Assembly (NCBI GenBank): GCA_964540415.1
Contig: CAZIMM010000001.1
Location: forward strand, 62,001-126,000
DNA: 64,000 bases
Direction: 5' to 3'
From: CAZIMM01 sp964540415
GTDB lineage: Bacteria > Bacillota > Clostridia > Oscillospirales > Acutalibacteraceae
Every line of letters starts with the position of its first letter. Within the stretch, counting starts at the first letter, position 1. The notes beneath the pieces were generated by a model that had not been told where the DNA came from, searched no databases, and saw only the letters and a program-made list of their open reading frames with translations. This document shows positions 43,319 to 51,828 of the stretch, piece by piece. Position numbers and translations under genes: made by a program.

Positions 43319-44545
43319 ATGAAGAAAAGAATCGCCAGCATCGTTCTTGCAATCGCAATTGTCTGCACAATGAGCGTTATTGCTTTTGCAAAGGTTCCCA
43401 CAACGAACCCCAATCTCTATGCAGCATCAACCAATCCCAATGGTATCACCACAATCACATGGAATGCATTCTTCGCGAATGTAACCACAGCCCGTTCCTA
43501 CATAACAGCCAATGAAAATGACGAAGTTTATGTAGACTCAACCCTAACCGGTGTTCAGAGCGTTATGACAACTCTCGATAACCTCTCCACCAGCGCTTGG
43601 GGCACAATGACCGAGACTGAGCTTGCAGGCTACAATGATCAGCTTTCAGCTGCTCTTGCCGAAGTCAAGAAGGTCACAGATTTTTCAAACCTCACCGCTC
43701 AGCTTAAGATAGTCCAGAACGCGGCAGGTCTTTCAGTTGAAACCAATCCCGACGGTTCCGTCAAGCGCGACAACAACGGCGAACTCATCATCACCGGTGT
43801 CAGCACTTCCACGGTTCAGGGCAAAGAGCTTGTTAAGGCTTACCGTGAAGCATACGAAATTTGGCTCACCAGGAAGACCGCAACTCCCGCCAGCCAGAAG
43901 GAAATCAACAAGGCTACAAAGGCTCTCAAGGCTGCTGCTGAAGATTGCCCGGCATATTACGGCTTCATCAATGATTCTCTTGACGCTGTCCCCGGCTGGA
44001 AGGCCGCTGTCGAAACCGCAAAGCAGCGCGCTGCTCAGAAGGCCGGCACAACCTACACAACCGACATGGCTGCCGAAGAGTTCCTTTACAACGAAGCTCT
44101 CATGCTCATCTATACAGAGGAGTCTGTTGACGCTCTCTACGATGCAATCGACGCTGTTGAGTGGAACCTGAGCATCCTCGATCAGGACAAGGTTGACGCT
44201 TACGAAAAGGCTATTGTCGCTGCTACAGGCGCTCTGGAAATCAGAGATCACGATTCCGATAAGGTCGCTGCCGGTCTTGCTGAGGCAGGTGCTCTCAACG
44301 CTAACGTTGCTGTCAGCGTTGCAGGCGACACAATCGACGAAGTGTTCACACAGCTTCAGGCTGACAAGGATGCTAAGGGCGACGAGGCTGTCAAAGGCGA
44401 CGGCGGCGAAGCCGGAAGCGATGGCGAAAGCGTTTATGACGACAACGGCATCATCCCCGATACAGGCGATGCAGTTCTCGGTGTTGTCGGCGCTCTCATG
44501 CTTGCAGCAGGCGCAGCATTCGTTCTCAAGAAGAAGGTTGCCTAA
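43319..44545 (+). CDS. Secreted surface protein with sortase-type (IPDTG) C-terminal anchor
   Basis: 408 residues. Signal peptide MKKRIASIVLAIAIVCTMSV ending near AFA. The body is mostly alpha-helical, with repeated Ala/Lys/Leu-rich segments resembling FIVAR-type helical bundles (VDALYDAIDAVEWNLSILDQ). The C terminus has a Gly/Asp/Glu-rich stretch, then IPDTG (379-383), a hydrophobic helix and KKKVA: a cell-wall sorting signal. ATG 43319 with AAGGAGG upstream. Codon use is more T-ending and even than in its neighbours, as in highly expressed genes. Strong promoter and terminator isolate it as a single-gene unit. No sortase is in the window. Confidence 0.85.
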   Translation: MKKRIASIVLAIAIVCTMSVIAFAKVPTTNPNLYAASTNPNGITTITWNAFFANVTTARSYITANENDEVYVDSTLTGVQSVMTTLDNLSTSAWGTMTETELAGYNDQLSAALAEVKKVTDFSNLTAQLKIVQNAAGLSVETNPDGSVKRDNNGELIITGVSTSTVQGKELVKAYREAYEIWLTRKTATPASQKEINKATKALKAAAEDCPAYYGFINDSLDAVPGWKAAVETAKQRAAQKAGTTYTTDMAAEEFLYNEALMLIYTEESVDALYDAIDAVEWNLSILDQDKVDAYEKAIVAATGALEIRDHDSDKVAAGLAEAGALNANVAVSVAGDTIDEVFTQLQADKDAKGDEAVKGDGGEAGSDGESVYDDNGIIPDTGDAVLGVVGALMLAAGAAFVLKKKVA

Positions 44546-44605
44546 TCAATCTCAGCTTTTGGCATATTGAATGTTACCGCAATACAATGAAGTGAAAAAG
44601 AAACG

Positions 44606-44636
44606 AGGCTGCTCGAAAGAGCAGCCTTTTCTTTTT
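44606..44636 (+). terminator. Terminator after the surface-protein gene
   Basis: A perfect 9-bp stem (44606-44614 with 44619-44627, AGGCTGCTC/GAGCAGCCT), GAAA tetraloop and U-rich tail. The A-rich upstream side may let it work on both strands. Confidence 0.93.
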
Positions 44637-44848
44637 GTGTTGAGGTATTCTTTTATGTTTCGGTGTTGCCGGTTTGCGGTTTCCGGCAGAACAGATATTC
44701 ATTGTACAGTGCAGGGAGCAGTCCTTCCCCGTCTGAGTTGCCGGGTGTGTGTATAAGTAGTGTCCTCCGGTGAACATCAACGTTCACAGTTCAGCATCGG
44801 GGTTTGCAATCAGAGATGCCGTGTCGGTTTCGGAGGCGGGGTAAACTG
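44637..44848. other. Intergenic region with nothing recognisable
   Basis: Between the terminator and the YgjP-like gene stop (convergent genes). A short GTGAAC/GTTCAC inverted repeat near 44771-44788 lacks a U-run. No coding or RNA gene was found. Confidence 0.6.
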
Positions 44849-45379
44849 TCAGCGCACAGCTGAAAGGGCGCGACGCTCACGGTAGTCCGGCATATACTGT
44901 TCAATGAGCGCGTAGAAATTCCTGCTGTGGTTGTGATATCTGATGTGTGCAAGCTCATGCACAACAACATAATCCACAAACTCCGGAGGGTATTCCGCAA
45001 GCAGGCACGAAAAGCAGACGGCATTCTTGCCGGAGCAGCTGCCGAAGCGTGTCCGCGCCGAGGTGATCGAAACGTGCGTGGGGCTCAGCCCCATGAGCGC
45101 GGAATAGTGCTCAACGCGCGGCAGAATCATTTCCCGCGCCTTGCTGCGCAGGGCAGCGAGCTCCTGCGGAGTGTATTCCCGCATGGCGGGTGTGTCTCCG
45201 CGTGCCTTCTGCCGCTCGATTGCCTCCTGTATCCACCTGCTGCGGCTTTCTGCAAAGGACTCAATCTCCTTTTTGCTCACCCCGTAAGGCGCACGGACAA
45301 CAACACGCAGGTCGCGCGTAACCTCAATGGCAAGCGTTCGCCTGCCGGAACGGATAAGTTCAAAATCAATGTTCGCCAT
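44849..45379 (-). CDS. YgjP-like zinc metallopeptidase domain protein
   Basis: 176 residues from ATG 45379 (MANIDFELIR), which lies 1 nt after the arabinofuranosidase stop; the upstream extension of the frame is within that gene. SprT/M48-like domain (YgjP, formerly DUF45): zinc motif HELAH at 141-145, with a following HNHS as candidate third ligand, and RTRFGSCS at about 110-116. Soluble. The physiological substrate of the family is unknown. It is translationally linked to the GH51 gene but a functional link is not evident. Confidence 0.9.
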   Translation of the reverse strand: MANIDFELIRSGRRTLAIEVTRDLRVVVRAPYGVSKKEIESFAESRSRWIQEAIERQKARGDTPAMREYTPQELAALRSKAREMILPRVEHYSALMGLSPTHVSITSARTRFGSCSGKNAVCFSCLLAEYPPEFVDYVVVHELAHIRYHNHSRNFYALIEQYMPDYRERRALSAVR

Positions 45380-45380
45380 C

Positions 45381-46874
45381 TTAACCGATCCTGATGACAT
45401 TCCAGCTTTTTTTCGGCAGACGCGCAGTGAGAACGCCGGCATCAACCTTTGCACCCTCAAGCCTTGCCGGCACAACATTGTTCGGCTGCTTTTCGGTGTT
45501 TTCGGCCTTTATGTCGTAATGTGTGAGCACTGTGTGCTCGACAACACGCAGATTTTCAAAACCGCCCAGAACACATTCAAGGTCTATGTCCTCGTCCAGG
45601 CTTCTGTTCAGCGCAAACACCGTCAGAGCCGCGCCATCGTCACTCATGACAGCAATACTGTCAAGATAAGGCACGTCGCCGTTTTCACGGCTCTCATAAA
45701 CCGGGGAGTCAACAAGTGTGTTGAGCGCCGTGCCCCTGCCGTAACGTGACGCGTGAAGAAGCGGATAGAATATCGTCTGCTTCCACGCTGCGGTGTCCGA
45801 GGTCATAATCGGCGCGATAACATTGACAAGCTGTGCCATGCACGCAATCTTCACCCTGTCCGCATGACGCAGAAGGGTTATGAGCATTCCGCCGACAAGC
45901 AGCGCGTCCTCAAAGGTGTAAACATCCTCAAGCTGGTGCGGCGCCTCGCTCCAGCGCTCAATCTGTCTGTCCTGCTCGTGCGAATGGAACCAGACATTCC
46001 ACTCGTCGAACGAAAGGTTGATTTTGCGGCGCTTCTTGAGCTTTGCCCCGGCATAGTCGCACGCCGACACAGCAGCCTCGATGTATCTGTCCATCCCCAT
46101 ATTTTTGGAGAGGAACTCATAATAATTGTTGTCCTGATTGCCGTAATAGGTGTGGAGAGAGATGTAATTCACGTCGTCATAGCACTGCTCGAGCACAGTT
46201 GCCTCCCACTCGGCAAAGGTTTTCATTCCGAAGCCGGAGCTGCCGCAGGCGACAAGCTCGATTTCCGGGTCTACCATACGCATAACGCGGGCAGTCCGCG
46301 CCGCAAGGCGGCCGTATTCCTCCGCGTCCTTGTGACCGATTTGCCATGTGCCGTCCATCTCATTGCCCAGACACCACATTTTGATGTTGTGCGGCTGTGC
46401 ATAGCCGTGCGAACGCCGCAGGTCGCTGAAATATGTTCCGGATTCAAGGTTGCAGTATTCCACAAGCTGCCTTGCCTCATCCTCGCCCCTTGTTCCCAGG
46501 TTGACCGCCATGAGCGGCTTTGTGCCCGCCTGCCTGCACCAGTCGGCAAACTCGTTGAGCCCGAAGCGGTTTGATTCAATTGTGCCCCATGCAAGCTCGG
46601 CTCTGCGCGGACGGCTGTCTCTGTCGCCGATTCCGTCCTCCCAGTTGTAGCCGGAAACGAAGTTGCCGCCGGGATAACGGACAACGGGCACCTGCAGCTC
46701 GCGCACAAGCTCCAGCACGTCCTTCCGGAAGCCGTTTTCGTCGGAAAGAGGGCTGTCCTCCTGAAAAATCCCTCCGTAAACGCTTCTGCCCAGATGCTCG
46801 ACAAACGAGCCGAAAATTCTGTCATCAACCTTTGATACGGTGTAGCACTTGTCAAGTTTGATATTGGCTTTCAT
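45381..46874 (-). CDS. Alpha-L-arabinofuranosidase (GH51)
   Basis: Releases arabinose from arabinoxylan and arabinan oligosaccharides. 497 residues from ATG 46874 (MKANIKLDK) with GAGGTG upstream. No signal peptide, so it works in the cytoplasm on imported oligosaccharides. (beta/alpha)8 barrel with acid/base Glu172 in CLGNEMDG and nucleophile Glu291 in SFDEWNVWF; GSFVEHLGRSVYGGIF and VVRYPGGNFVSGYNWEDGIG are typical N-terminal blocks. Followed by the YgjP-like gene and preceded by the YhcH-family gene, suggesting a small plant-glycan unit. The GPH transporters elsewhere in the window might supply substrate. Confidence 0.96.
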   Translation of the reverse strand: MKANIKLDKCYTVSKVDDRIFGSFVEHLGRSVYGGIFQEDSPLSDENGFRKDVLELVRELQVPVVRYPGGNFVSGYNWEDGIGDRDSRPRRAELAWGTIESNRFGLNEFADWCRQAGTKPLMAVNLGTRGEDEARQLVEYCNLESGTYFSDLRRSHGYAQPHNIKMWCLGNEMDGTWQIGHKDAEEYGRLAARTARVMRMVDPEIELVACGSSGFGMKTFAEWEATVLEQCYDDVNYISLHTYYGNQDNNYYEFLSKNMGMDRYIEAAVSACDYAGAKLKKRRKINLSFDEWNVWFHSHEQDRQIERWSEAPHQLEDVYTFEDALLVGGMLITLLRHADRVKIACMAQLVNVIAPIMTSDTAAWKQTIFYPLLHASRYGRGTALNTLVDSPVYESRENGDVPYLDSIAVMSDDGAALTVFALNRSLDEDIDLECVLGGFENLRVVEHTVLTHYDIKAENTEKQPNNVVPARLEGAKVDAGVLTARLPKKSWNVIRIG

Positions 46875-46882
46875 TTTGCACC

Positions 46883-47341
46883 TCACAAAAGAATTTTGAA
46901 CACGAGCTTTGTTACCTCGCACTCCGCGCCGTCAACAGCAACGCAGGGCATGTGAGCATCCTGCGGCAGCAGCAGGGCAAAGCAGCCGGCTTCCAGCACG
47001 GTGTCAATTTGAGTTTTTCCGCTGTAGAACCCGATATCACCGCCCTTGGAGAACTCCTCCGTCTGCTCGGTGAGCGTTGAGAGCGGTGCCCAGCCGATGC
47101 ACTCCCGTCCGCTGACGACAACCTGCACATCGGCATATTTTCTGTGCGCCTCCGGGAGCTTGCCCTGAGGCTGTGAGGTTGTGTATTCGCAGACGTTGAC
47201 AAACAGGCTGTCACCGTCAATAACATATTTCCCGGCGGGCTTGGGCTGTGCAAGGTATTCCGCAACAAAGCCGTAAACCTCTTTGAGCTGCGGCAGGGCA
47301 GGGTAATAGAGCTTCATGTTTTCAACAGTATCAACAATCAT
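46883..47341 (-). CDS. YhcH/YjgK/YiaL (EbgC-like) family protein
   Basis: 152 residues; cupin-type fold family (DUF386) that includes EbgC and YhcH, often encoded with sugar catabolic genes and thought to act as sugar anomerases or isomerases. Marks: GDSLFVNVCEYTT, EAHRKYADVQVVVSGRECIGWAP and FALLLPQDAHMPCVAV with conserved His residues for a metal. ATG 47341 with GGAAAGG upstream. It precedes the GH51 gene by 8 bp, so the two are cotranscribed and likely process arabinose-containing sugars together. Confidence 0.9.
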   Translation of the reverse strand: MIVDTVENMKLYYPALPQLKEVYGFVAEYLAQPKPAGKYVIDGDSLFVNVCEYTTSQPQGKLPEAHRKYADVQVVVSGRECIGWAPLSTLTEQTEEFSKGGDIGFYSGKTQIDTVLEAGCFALLLPQDAHMPCVAVDGAECEVTKLVFKILL

Positions 47342-47358
47342 TTTTTACCTTTCCTCAT

Positions 47359-47395
47359 TGCAAAAAGCGGGCAGACTCATTTGTCCGCCCGCTTT
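47359..47395 (-). terminator. Terminator of the S10-spc-alpha operon
   Basis: A 13-bp stem (47364-47376 with 47383-47395, one G-U pair) with a 6-nt loop; on the minus strand it ends in a run of U. It sits 10 bp after the rplQ stop and before the YhcH-family gene. Confidence 0.9.
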
Positions 47396-47405
47396 GCACA
47401 TTAAA

Positions 47406-47855
47406 TTATTCGGCAGCTGCTGCTTTGGTTTTCGCTTTTCTTGCTGCCTTCTTGACATCTTTCTTAGCGTTTTCCTCAGCCTTCTTCGCATCGGCAGCAT
47501 CGTAACCGACAAGCTCCACGAAGCACATTTCAGCAGCGTCTCCCCTGCGGGGACCTGTCTTAATTATACGGGTATAACCGCCGTTTGTTTTGCCTGCTTC
47601 AGCAAACTTGGGAGCAATAACGTCGAACAGCTTCTTTGTCACGTCTTCTTTGGTGACATAAGACATAACCTGACGCTTTGCATGAAGATCGTTCTTCATG
47701 GCGATGGTGATCATCTTCTCAGTCATCGCACGAACTTCCTTCGCCCTTGTAACGGTGGTTTCAATTCTCCCCTTTTCCAGAAGATACGTAACCATCGCTC
47801 TGAGCATTGCGCTGCGATGGTCACTCGACCTTCCGAGCTTTCTGGTACCGGGCAT
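47406..47855 (-). CDS. rplQ: 50S ribosomal protein L17
   Basis: 149 residues. Complete L17 domain (MPGTRKLGRSSDHRSAML, RIETTVTRAKEVR, GGYTRIIKTGPRRGDAAEM) near the end of the polypeptide exit tunnel. A C-terminal tail of about 30 residues is Ala/Lys-rich (KKDVKKAARKAKTKA), longer than in short bacterial L17. Last gene of the alpha part, 43 bp after rpoA. Confidence 0.97.
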   Translation of the reverse strand: MPGTRKLGRSSDHRSAMLRAMVTYLLEKGRIETTVTRAKEVRAMTEKMITIAMKNDLHAKRQVMSYVTKEDVTKKLFDVIAPKFAEAGKTNGGYTRIIKTGPRRGDAAEMCFVELVGYDAADAKKAEENAKKDVKKAARKAKTKAAAAE

Positions 47856-47898
47856 GTAAATTCACTCCTTTACCGTCATATGGTGGTATGGTTTTGGA

Positions 47899-48849
47899 TT
47901 ATTCGTCTTCCTTGCGAAGCTCAAAGCCGAGCGAATTCAGCTTTGCAACAACCTCGTCAAGAGACTTTCTTCCCAGATTGCGGACCTTCATCATTTCCTC
48001 TTCGGATTTTCCGATCAGGTCTTCAACCTTGTTGATTCCCGCTCTCTTCAAGCAGTTGAAGGAACGGACAGAAAGGTCAAGCTCCTCAATGGTCATCTCG
48101 AGAATTTTTTCCATTCCGTTGTCATCCTTGACAACCATAATCTCTGTGTCGAACGCCTCGTCGGAGAGGTCTCCGAAAAGGCTGAGATGCTCGTTGAGGA
48201 TCTTGGCGCCGAGAGAAACGGACTCCTTTGCGGAGATTGTTCCGTTCGTCCACACTTCAAGCGTAAGCTTGTCATAGTCGGTTATCTGGCCGACACGTGT
48301 GTTCTCGACTGTGTAATTCACCTTCAGAACGGGCGAATAAATGGAGTCAATAGCAATAACTCCGATTACCGGCTGCATAATTGCTTTGTTGCGTTCGGCT
48401 GACACATAGCCTCTGCCCTTGTCGCACGTCAGTTCCATGCTGACATGAGCATCCTTGTCCAGAGTTGCAATAACAAGCTCGGGATTGATGATTTCAACCT
48501 CGCTGTCAACCTTGATGTCTCCGGCTGTGATGATGCCCTCGCCAGATGCTTCAATATACATCTGCTTGGGACCCTCGCCGTGGATTTTCAGGATGACATC
48601 CTTGAGGTTGAGGACGATCTCCGTGACGTCTTCCTTGACGCCTTTTATTGTTGCAAATTCATGCTGGACACCCTCGATCTTAACCGAAGTTATTGCATAA
48701 CCCGGAAGAGAGGACAAAAGAACGCGCCGCATGCTGTTGCCTAAAGTCGTACCGTAGCCGCGCTCAAGCGGCTCAAGAACGAACTTGCCGTAATCGCCGC
48801 TGGCGGTGAACTCAACAGTTTCGATTCTGGGCTTCTCGATACCTATCAT
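47899..48849 (-). CDS. rpoA: DNA-directed RNA polymerase alpha subunit
   Basis: 316 residues. N-terminal dimerisation domain starts at FTASGDYGKFVLEPLERGYG, with NSMRRVLLSSLPGYA; the alpha-CTD, which contacts DNA UP elements and activators, includes IEELDLSVRSFNCLKRAGI and RNLGRKSLDEV. Standard length. In place between rpsD and rplQ. It initiates at ATG 48849 with GGAGG upstream. Confidence 0.98.
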   Translation of the reverse strand: MIGIEKPRIETVEFTASGDYGKFVLEPLERGYGTTLGNSMRRVLLSSLPGYAITSVKIEGVQHEFATIKGVKEDVTEIVLNLKDVILKIHGEGPKQMYIEASGEGIITAGDIKVDSEVEIINPELVIATLDKDAHVSMELTCDKGRGYVSAERNKAIMQPVIGVIAIDSIYSPVLKVNYTVENTRVGQITDYDKLTLEVWTNGTISAKESVSLGAKILNEHLSLFGDLSDEAFDTEIMVVKDDNGMEKILEMTIEELDLSVRSFNCLKRAGINKVEDLIGKSEEEMMKVRNLGRKSLDEVVAKLNSLGFELRKEDE

Positions 48850-48917
48850 TCAAAACCCTCCTTGATTAATATGCAGAAACAAAAGTCTGCAGAAAGTGAG
48901 TTTGCAAAGCAAATATA

Positions 48918-49544
48918 TTACTTTGAATAAAACTCAACGATGAGATGCTCTTCAACGGGAACAGCAATCTGGTCACGCTCAGGAAGAGAAACAACCTTCG
49001 CGGTGAGAGCTTCGGAATTTTTCTCGAGCCATGTCGGCACGGGACGTGAACCGTTGATCTCAAAGATTGATGTAAACTTATCGCTGTCCTTGCTTGCTTG
49101 CTTAACAGAGACCTCGTCGCCTGCCTTGAGCAGATAAGAAGGGATGTCAACCTTATTACCGTTAACTTTGAAATGACCGTGGGTAACAAGCTGCCTTGCC
49201 TCGGCTCTGGAGTTCGCCCAGCCGAGAAGATAAACAACATTGTCTAATCTGCTTTCGCAGATTCTCAGAAGGTTTTCACCGGTAACACCCGCACGGCGTT
49301 CTGCCATGAGGAAATACTTGTGGAACTGACCCTCCTGAATACCATAGTAACGCCTTGCCTGCTGCTTTGCGCGAAGCTGCAAACCGTATTCCGAATTCTT
49401 TTTGCGGCTCTGACCGTGCTGACCGGGAGCATACTGACGGCGCTCAACAGCGCACTTGCCGGTGTAGCATCTTTCTCCCTTGAGGAAGAGCTTTTTGCCC
49501 TCGCGGCGGCACAATTTGCAGACCGCGCCGGTATATCTTGCCAT
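48918..49544 (-). CDS. rpsD: 30S ribosomal protein S4 (zinc-binding form)
   Basis: 208 residues; primary 16S rRNA binder and assembly starter. The N terminus keeps all four zinc Cys (9, 12, 26 and 31), so this is the C+ form. The S4 RNA-binding domain follows (RLDNVVYLLGWANSRAEARQ). In alpha-operon order after rpsK, 27 bp downstream of its stop. Confidence 0.97.
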   Translation of the reverse strand: MARYTGAVCKLCRREGKKLFLKGERCYTGKCAVERRQYAPGQHGQSRKKNSEYGLQLRAKQQARRYYGIQEGQFHKYFLMAERRAGVTGENLLRICESRLDNVVYLLGWANSRAEARQLVTHGHFKVNGNKVDIPSYLLKAGDEVSVKQASKDSDKFTSIFEINGSRPVPTWLEKNSEALTAKVVSLPERDQIAVPVEEHLIVEFYSK

Positions 49545-49571
49545 AGTAGTTACACCTCCAATTTAAATAGG

Positions 49572-49982
49572 TTAAACGCGCCTTCTCTTAGGCGGACGGC
49601 AGCCGTTGTGGGGGATGGGGGTAACATCTTTAATCATGCTGACCTCCAGACCCGCTGTCTGCAATGCTCTGATTGCAGCCTCACGGCCTGAGCCGGGACC
49701 CTTAACGTAAACTTCAACAGTCTTCATTCCATGCTCGATTGCAGCCTTCGCAGCGGTTTCGGCGGCTGTCTGAGCGGCAAAGGGAGTTGATTTTCTTGAA
49801 CCTCTGAAGCCCATTTCGCCGGCGCTCGCCCATGAAACGGCGTTGCCCTGCGTATCGGTTATCGTGACGATGGTGTTGTTAAAGGTGGACTGAATATGCG
49901 CGGCACCGCGGTCGATGTTCTTGCGCTCGCGGCGTCTGCGTGTGGCGCCTGCCTTCTTGTTGGCGGAAGCCTTAGTAGCCAT
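49572..49982 (-). CDS. rpsK: 30S ribosomal protein S11
   Basis: 136 residues; forms the platform that contacts mRNA and the S7/S18 region. Conserved AHIQSTFNNTIVTITD, SAGEMGFRGSRKSTPFAAQ and the C-terminal VTPIPHNGCRPPKRRRV. The basic N terminus (KKAGATRRRRERK) is normal. It begins 17 bp after rpsM. Confidence 0.98.
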   Translation of the reverse strand: MATKASANKKAGATRRRRERKNIDRGAAHIQSTFNNTIVTITDTQGNAVSWASAGEMGFRGSRKSTPFAAQTAAETAAKAAIEHGMKTVEVYVKGPGSGREAAIRALQTAGLEVSMIKDVTPIPHNGCRPPKRRRV

Positions 49983-49999
49983 TCTCGAATCCCTCCCGA

Positions 50000-50368
50000 T
50001 TACTTCTTCTTGTTAGCTATCGTTTTCTTCGGACCCTTGCGTGTGCGGGCATTGGTTTTGGACCTCTGGCCTCTCACGGGCAAGCCCTTGCGGTGACGCA
50101 CACCACGGTAGCAGCCGATTTCGATGAGTCTTTTGATGTCAAAAGCTGTTTCTCTGCGAAGATCGCCCTCGATCTTGATATTGTGATCGATGTACTCACG
50201 AAGCTTGGAAACATCATCCTCTGACAGATCCTTGACTCTCGTATCGGGATTGATACCTGTTGCGGCGATAATGTCGCCGGCTGTTTTGCGACCGATGCCA
50301 AAGATATAAGTCAGAGCAATTTCAATTCTCTTATCTCTGGGCAGGTCAACACCTGATATACGCGCCAT
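50000..50368 (-). CDS. rpsM: 30S ribosomal protein S13
   Basis: 122 residues; head protein that bridges to the large subunit and tRNAs. ISGVDLPRDKRIEIALTYIF, GIG-containing helix-hairpin-helix and the C-terminal GLPVRGQRSKTNARTRKGPK are complete. 36 bp after rpmJ. Confidence 0.98.
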   Translation of the reverse strand: MARISGVDLPRDKRIEIALTYIFGIGRKTAGDIIAATGINPDTRVKDLSEDDVSKLREYIDHNIKIEGDLRRETAFDIKRLIEIGCYRGVRHRKGLPVRGQRSKTNARTRKGPKKTIANKKK

Positions 50369-50404
50369 TTGTCTGTTGCACCTCCGTTTAGATGGTTTTT
50401 GTCA

Positions 50405-50518
50405 TTAGCCCTGACGCTGCTTATGCTTGGGGTTTTCGCAAATCACCATAACTTTGCCTTTGCGTTTGATGATTTTGCACTTTTCGCAAATCTTTTTGAC
50501 AGAAGGTCTGACTTTCAT
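50405..50518 (-). CDS. rpmJ: 50S ribosomal protein L36 (zinc-binding form)
   Basis: 37 residues, MKVRPSVKKICEKC at the start and KHKQRQG at the end. Zinc ligands Cys11, Cys14, Cys27 and His32 are all present. It occupies the usual position between infA and rpsM; GGAGGGTAT precedes the ATG at 50518. Confidence 0.97.
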   Translation of the reverse strand: MKVRPSVKKICEKCKIIKRKGKVMVICENPKHKQRQG

Positions 50519-50553
50519 TTGTATACCCTCCTTAATCCTGTCGTGTTGTGCTT

Positions 50554-50778
50554 TTATTTGGATCTCCATGTTATCCGCCCGCGGGTGAGGTCATAAGGAG
50601 ACATCTCGATTGTGACCTTNNNNNNNNNNCCGGGAAGGATGCGGATGTAGTTCATCCGCAGCTTGCCGGAAATGTGGGCGAGTATTCTGTGTCCGTTTGC
50701 CAGCTCAACCTGGAAGGTTGCGTTTGGCAGCGACTCTATAACCGTACCTTCAACCTCAATCATGTCCTGTTTCGACAT
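50554..50778 (-). CDS. infA: Translation initiation factor IF-1 (interrupted by a 10-N gap)
   Basis: OB-fold factor that blocks the ribosomal A site during initiation. About 72 residues expected. MSKQDMIEVEGTVIESLPNA and ISGKLRMNYIRILP lead to the gap; after it KVTIEMSPYDLTRGRITWR. Family members have two residues (Gly-Asp) here, so about 4 nt are missing, and the placeholder keeps frame only by chance. The start overlaps the KOW-protein gene by 23 bp. Confidence 0.95.
   Translation of the reverse strand: MSKQDMIEVEGTVIESLPNATFQVELANGHRILAHISGKLRMNYIRILPXXXXKVTIEMSPYDLTRGRITWRSK
50620..50629. other. Assembly gap (10 N) in infA
   Basis: Placeholder gap between ILP and KVT codons. The conserved G-D pair of IF-1 accounts for the missing bases. 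Confidence 0.85.
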
Positions 50779-51019
50779 AAGTGCCTCCTAAAACTCTCAG
50801 TGATTTCTTCAAACTGCGGTTGGTAGCCATCATTTCGGGTGTGAGAACCGTATTTGTGTGTGCCAGATGCTTGGGGTTTTTCCGCTTGGGTTTTTCCAGC
50901 GGCCTCTCCCCGCCGTCACACACAAGGATGTGTCCCTGACCGATTTCGACGACCGCCAGCAAGCTTCCCTTGTCACGTCCCGCCCTTGAAATGACCACGC
51001 TGCCGTTTTTCAGCTCCAT
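50756..51019 (-). CDS. KOW-domain RNA-binding protein (L14e-like)
   Basis: 87 residues. Short protein found between map and infA in many Firmicutes, with a KOW-type beta motif (GSVVISRAGRDKGSLLAVVEI) like that of L14e/L27e and a basic tail. It probably binds rRNA, but its role is not established. It follows map by 14 bp and overlaps infA by 23 bp, so it is coupled to IF-1 synthesis. Confidence 0.88.
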   Translation of the reverse strand: MELKNGSVVISRAGRDKGSLLAVVEIGQGHILVCDGGERPLEKPKRKNPKHLAHTNTVLTPEMMATNRSLKKSLRVLGGTYVETGHD

Positions 51020-51033
51020 ATCCTGCTCTCTCC

Positions 51034-51783
51034 TCAGGGAAGTGTCAGGATTTTCGGCCCGTCCGCCGTGATTGCGACGGTGTGCTCGAAATGAGCCGAC
51101 AGCTTTCCGTCCCTTGTTTTCACGGTCCAGCCGTCAGGCAGAACCTTAACCTCGGGGACGCCCTGGTTAATCATCGGTTCAATGGCAATAGTCATGCCGG
51201 GTAACAGGCGCACACCTCTTCCCGGTGTGCCATAGTTAGGTACGCTTGGGTCCTCATGCAGCTTGGTGCCGACACCGTGGCCGACAAATTGCCGAACCAC
51301 TGTAAAGCCCCTTGCCTCGCAATACCTTTGAACAGCTGCTCCGATGTCGCCGATTCTGCCACCTGCGACAGCCGCGCGGATTCCCTCATAAAGGCTCTCC
51401 CTTGTGGTGTCGCTCAGCCGCTGCGCCTCGGGGCTTATCTTCCCCGCCGCGAAAGTGGCGGCAGTGTCGCCGCAATAGCCATTGATTGTTGCTCCCAGGT
51501 CTATGCTGACCAGGTCGCCCTCTCTGATGACCCGTTTGCTGCTCGGTATTCCGTGAATGACCTCGTCGTTGATTGAAATGCATGCGGTTGCGGGGAATCC
51601 GTTATAATTAAGGAAGCAGGGAACCGCGCCGCGCTTTTTGATGTAATCGTATGCAATACGGTCAATCTCCGCGGTTGTGACTCCGGGCTGAACAGCTTCC
51701 CCCGCCGCTTTCAATGCTCCTGCCGAAATAGCTCCCGCCTCACGCATGAGGCTCAGCTCCCGGCCGGTTTTGAGGACTATCAT
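51034..51783 (-). CDS. map: Methionine aminopeptidase, type I
   Basis: Removes N-terminal Met from new proteins. 249 residues. Pita-bread fold with the metal ligands in their usual contexts: Asp in SIDLGATINGYCGDTAATF, His in FVGHGVGTKLHEDPSVPN, Glu in IAIEPMINQG and Glu in HFEHTVAIT. No N-terminal zinc finger. Between adk and the KOW gene. Confidence 0.97.
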   Translation of the reverse strand: MIVLKTGRELSLMREAGAISAGALKAAGEAVQPGVTTAEIDRIAYDYIKKRGAVPCFLNYNGFPATACISINDEVIHGIPSSKRVIREGDLVSIDLGATINGYCGDTAATFAAGKISPEAQRLSDTTRESLYEGIRAAVAGGRIGDIGAAVQRYCEARGFTVVRQFVGHGVGTKLHEDPSVPNYGTPGRGVRLLPGMTIAIEPMINQGVPEVKVLPDGWTVKTRDGKLSAHFEHTVAITADGPKILTLP

Positions 51784-51828
51784 TAATGATGCCTCCGAAA
51801 ATAATAAATATTGGTTTTGCCTGATTCC

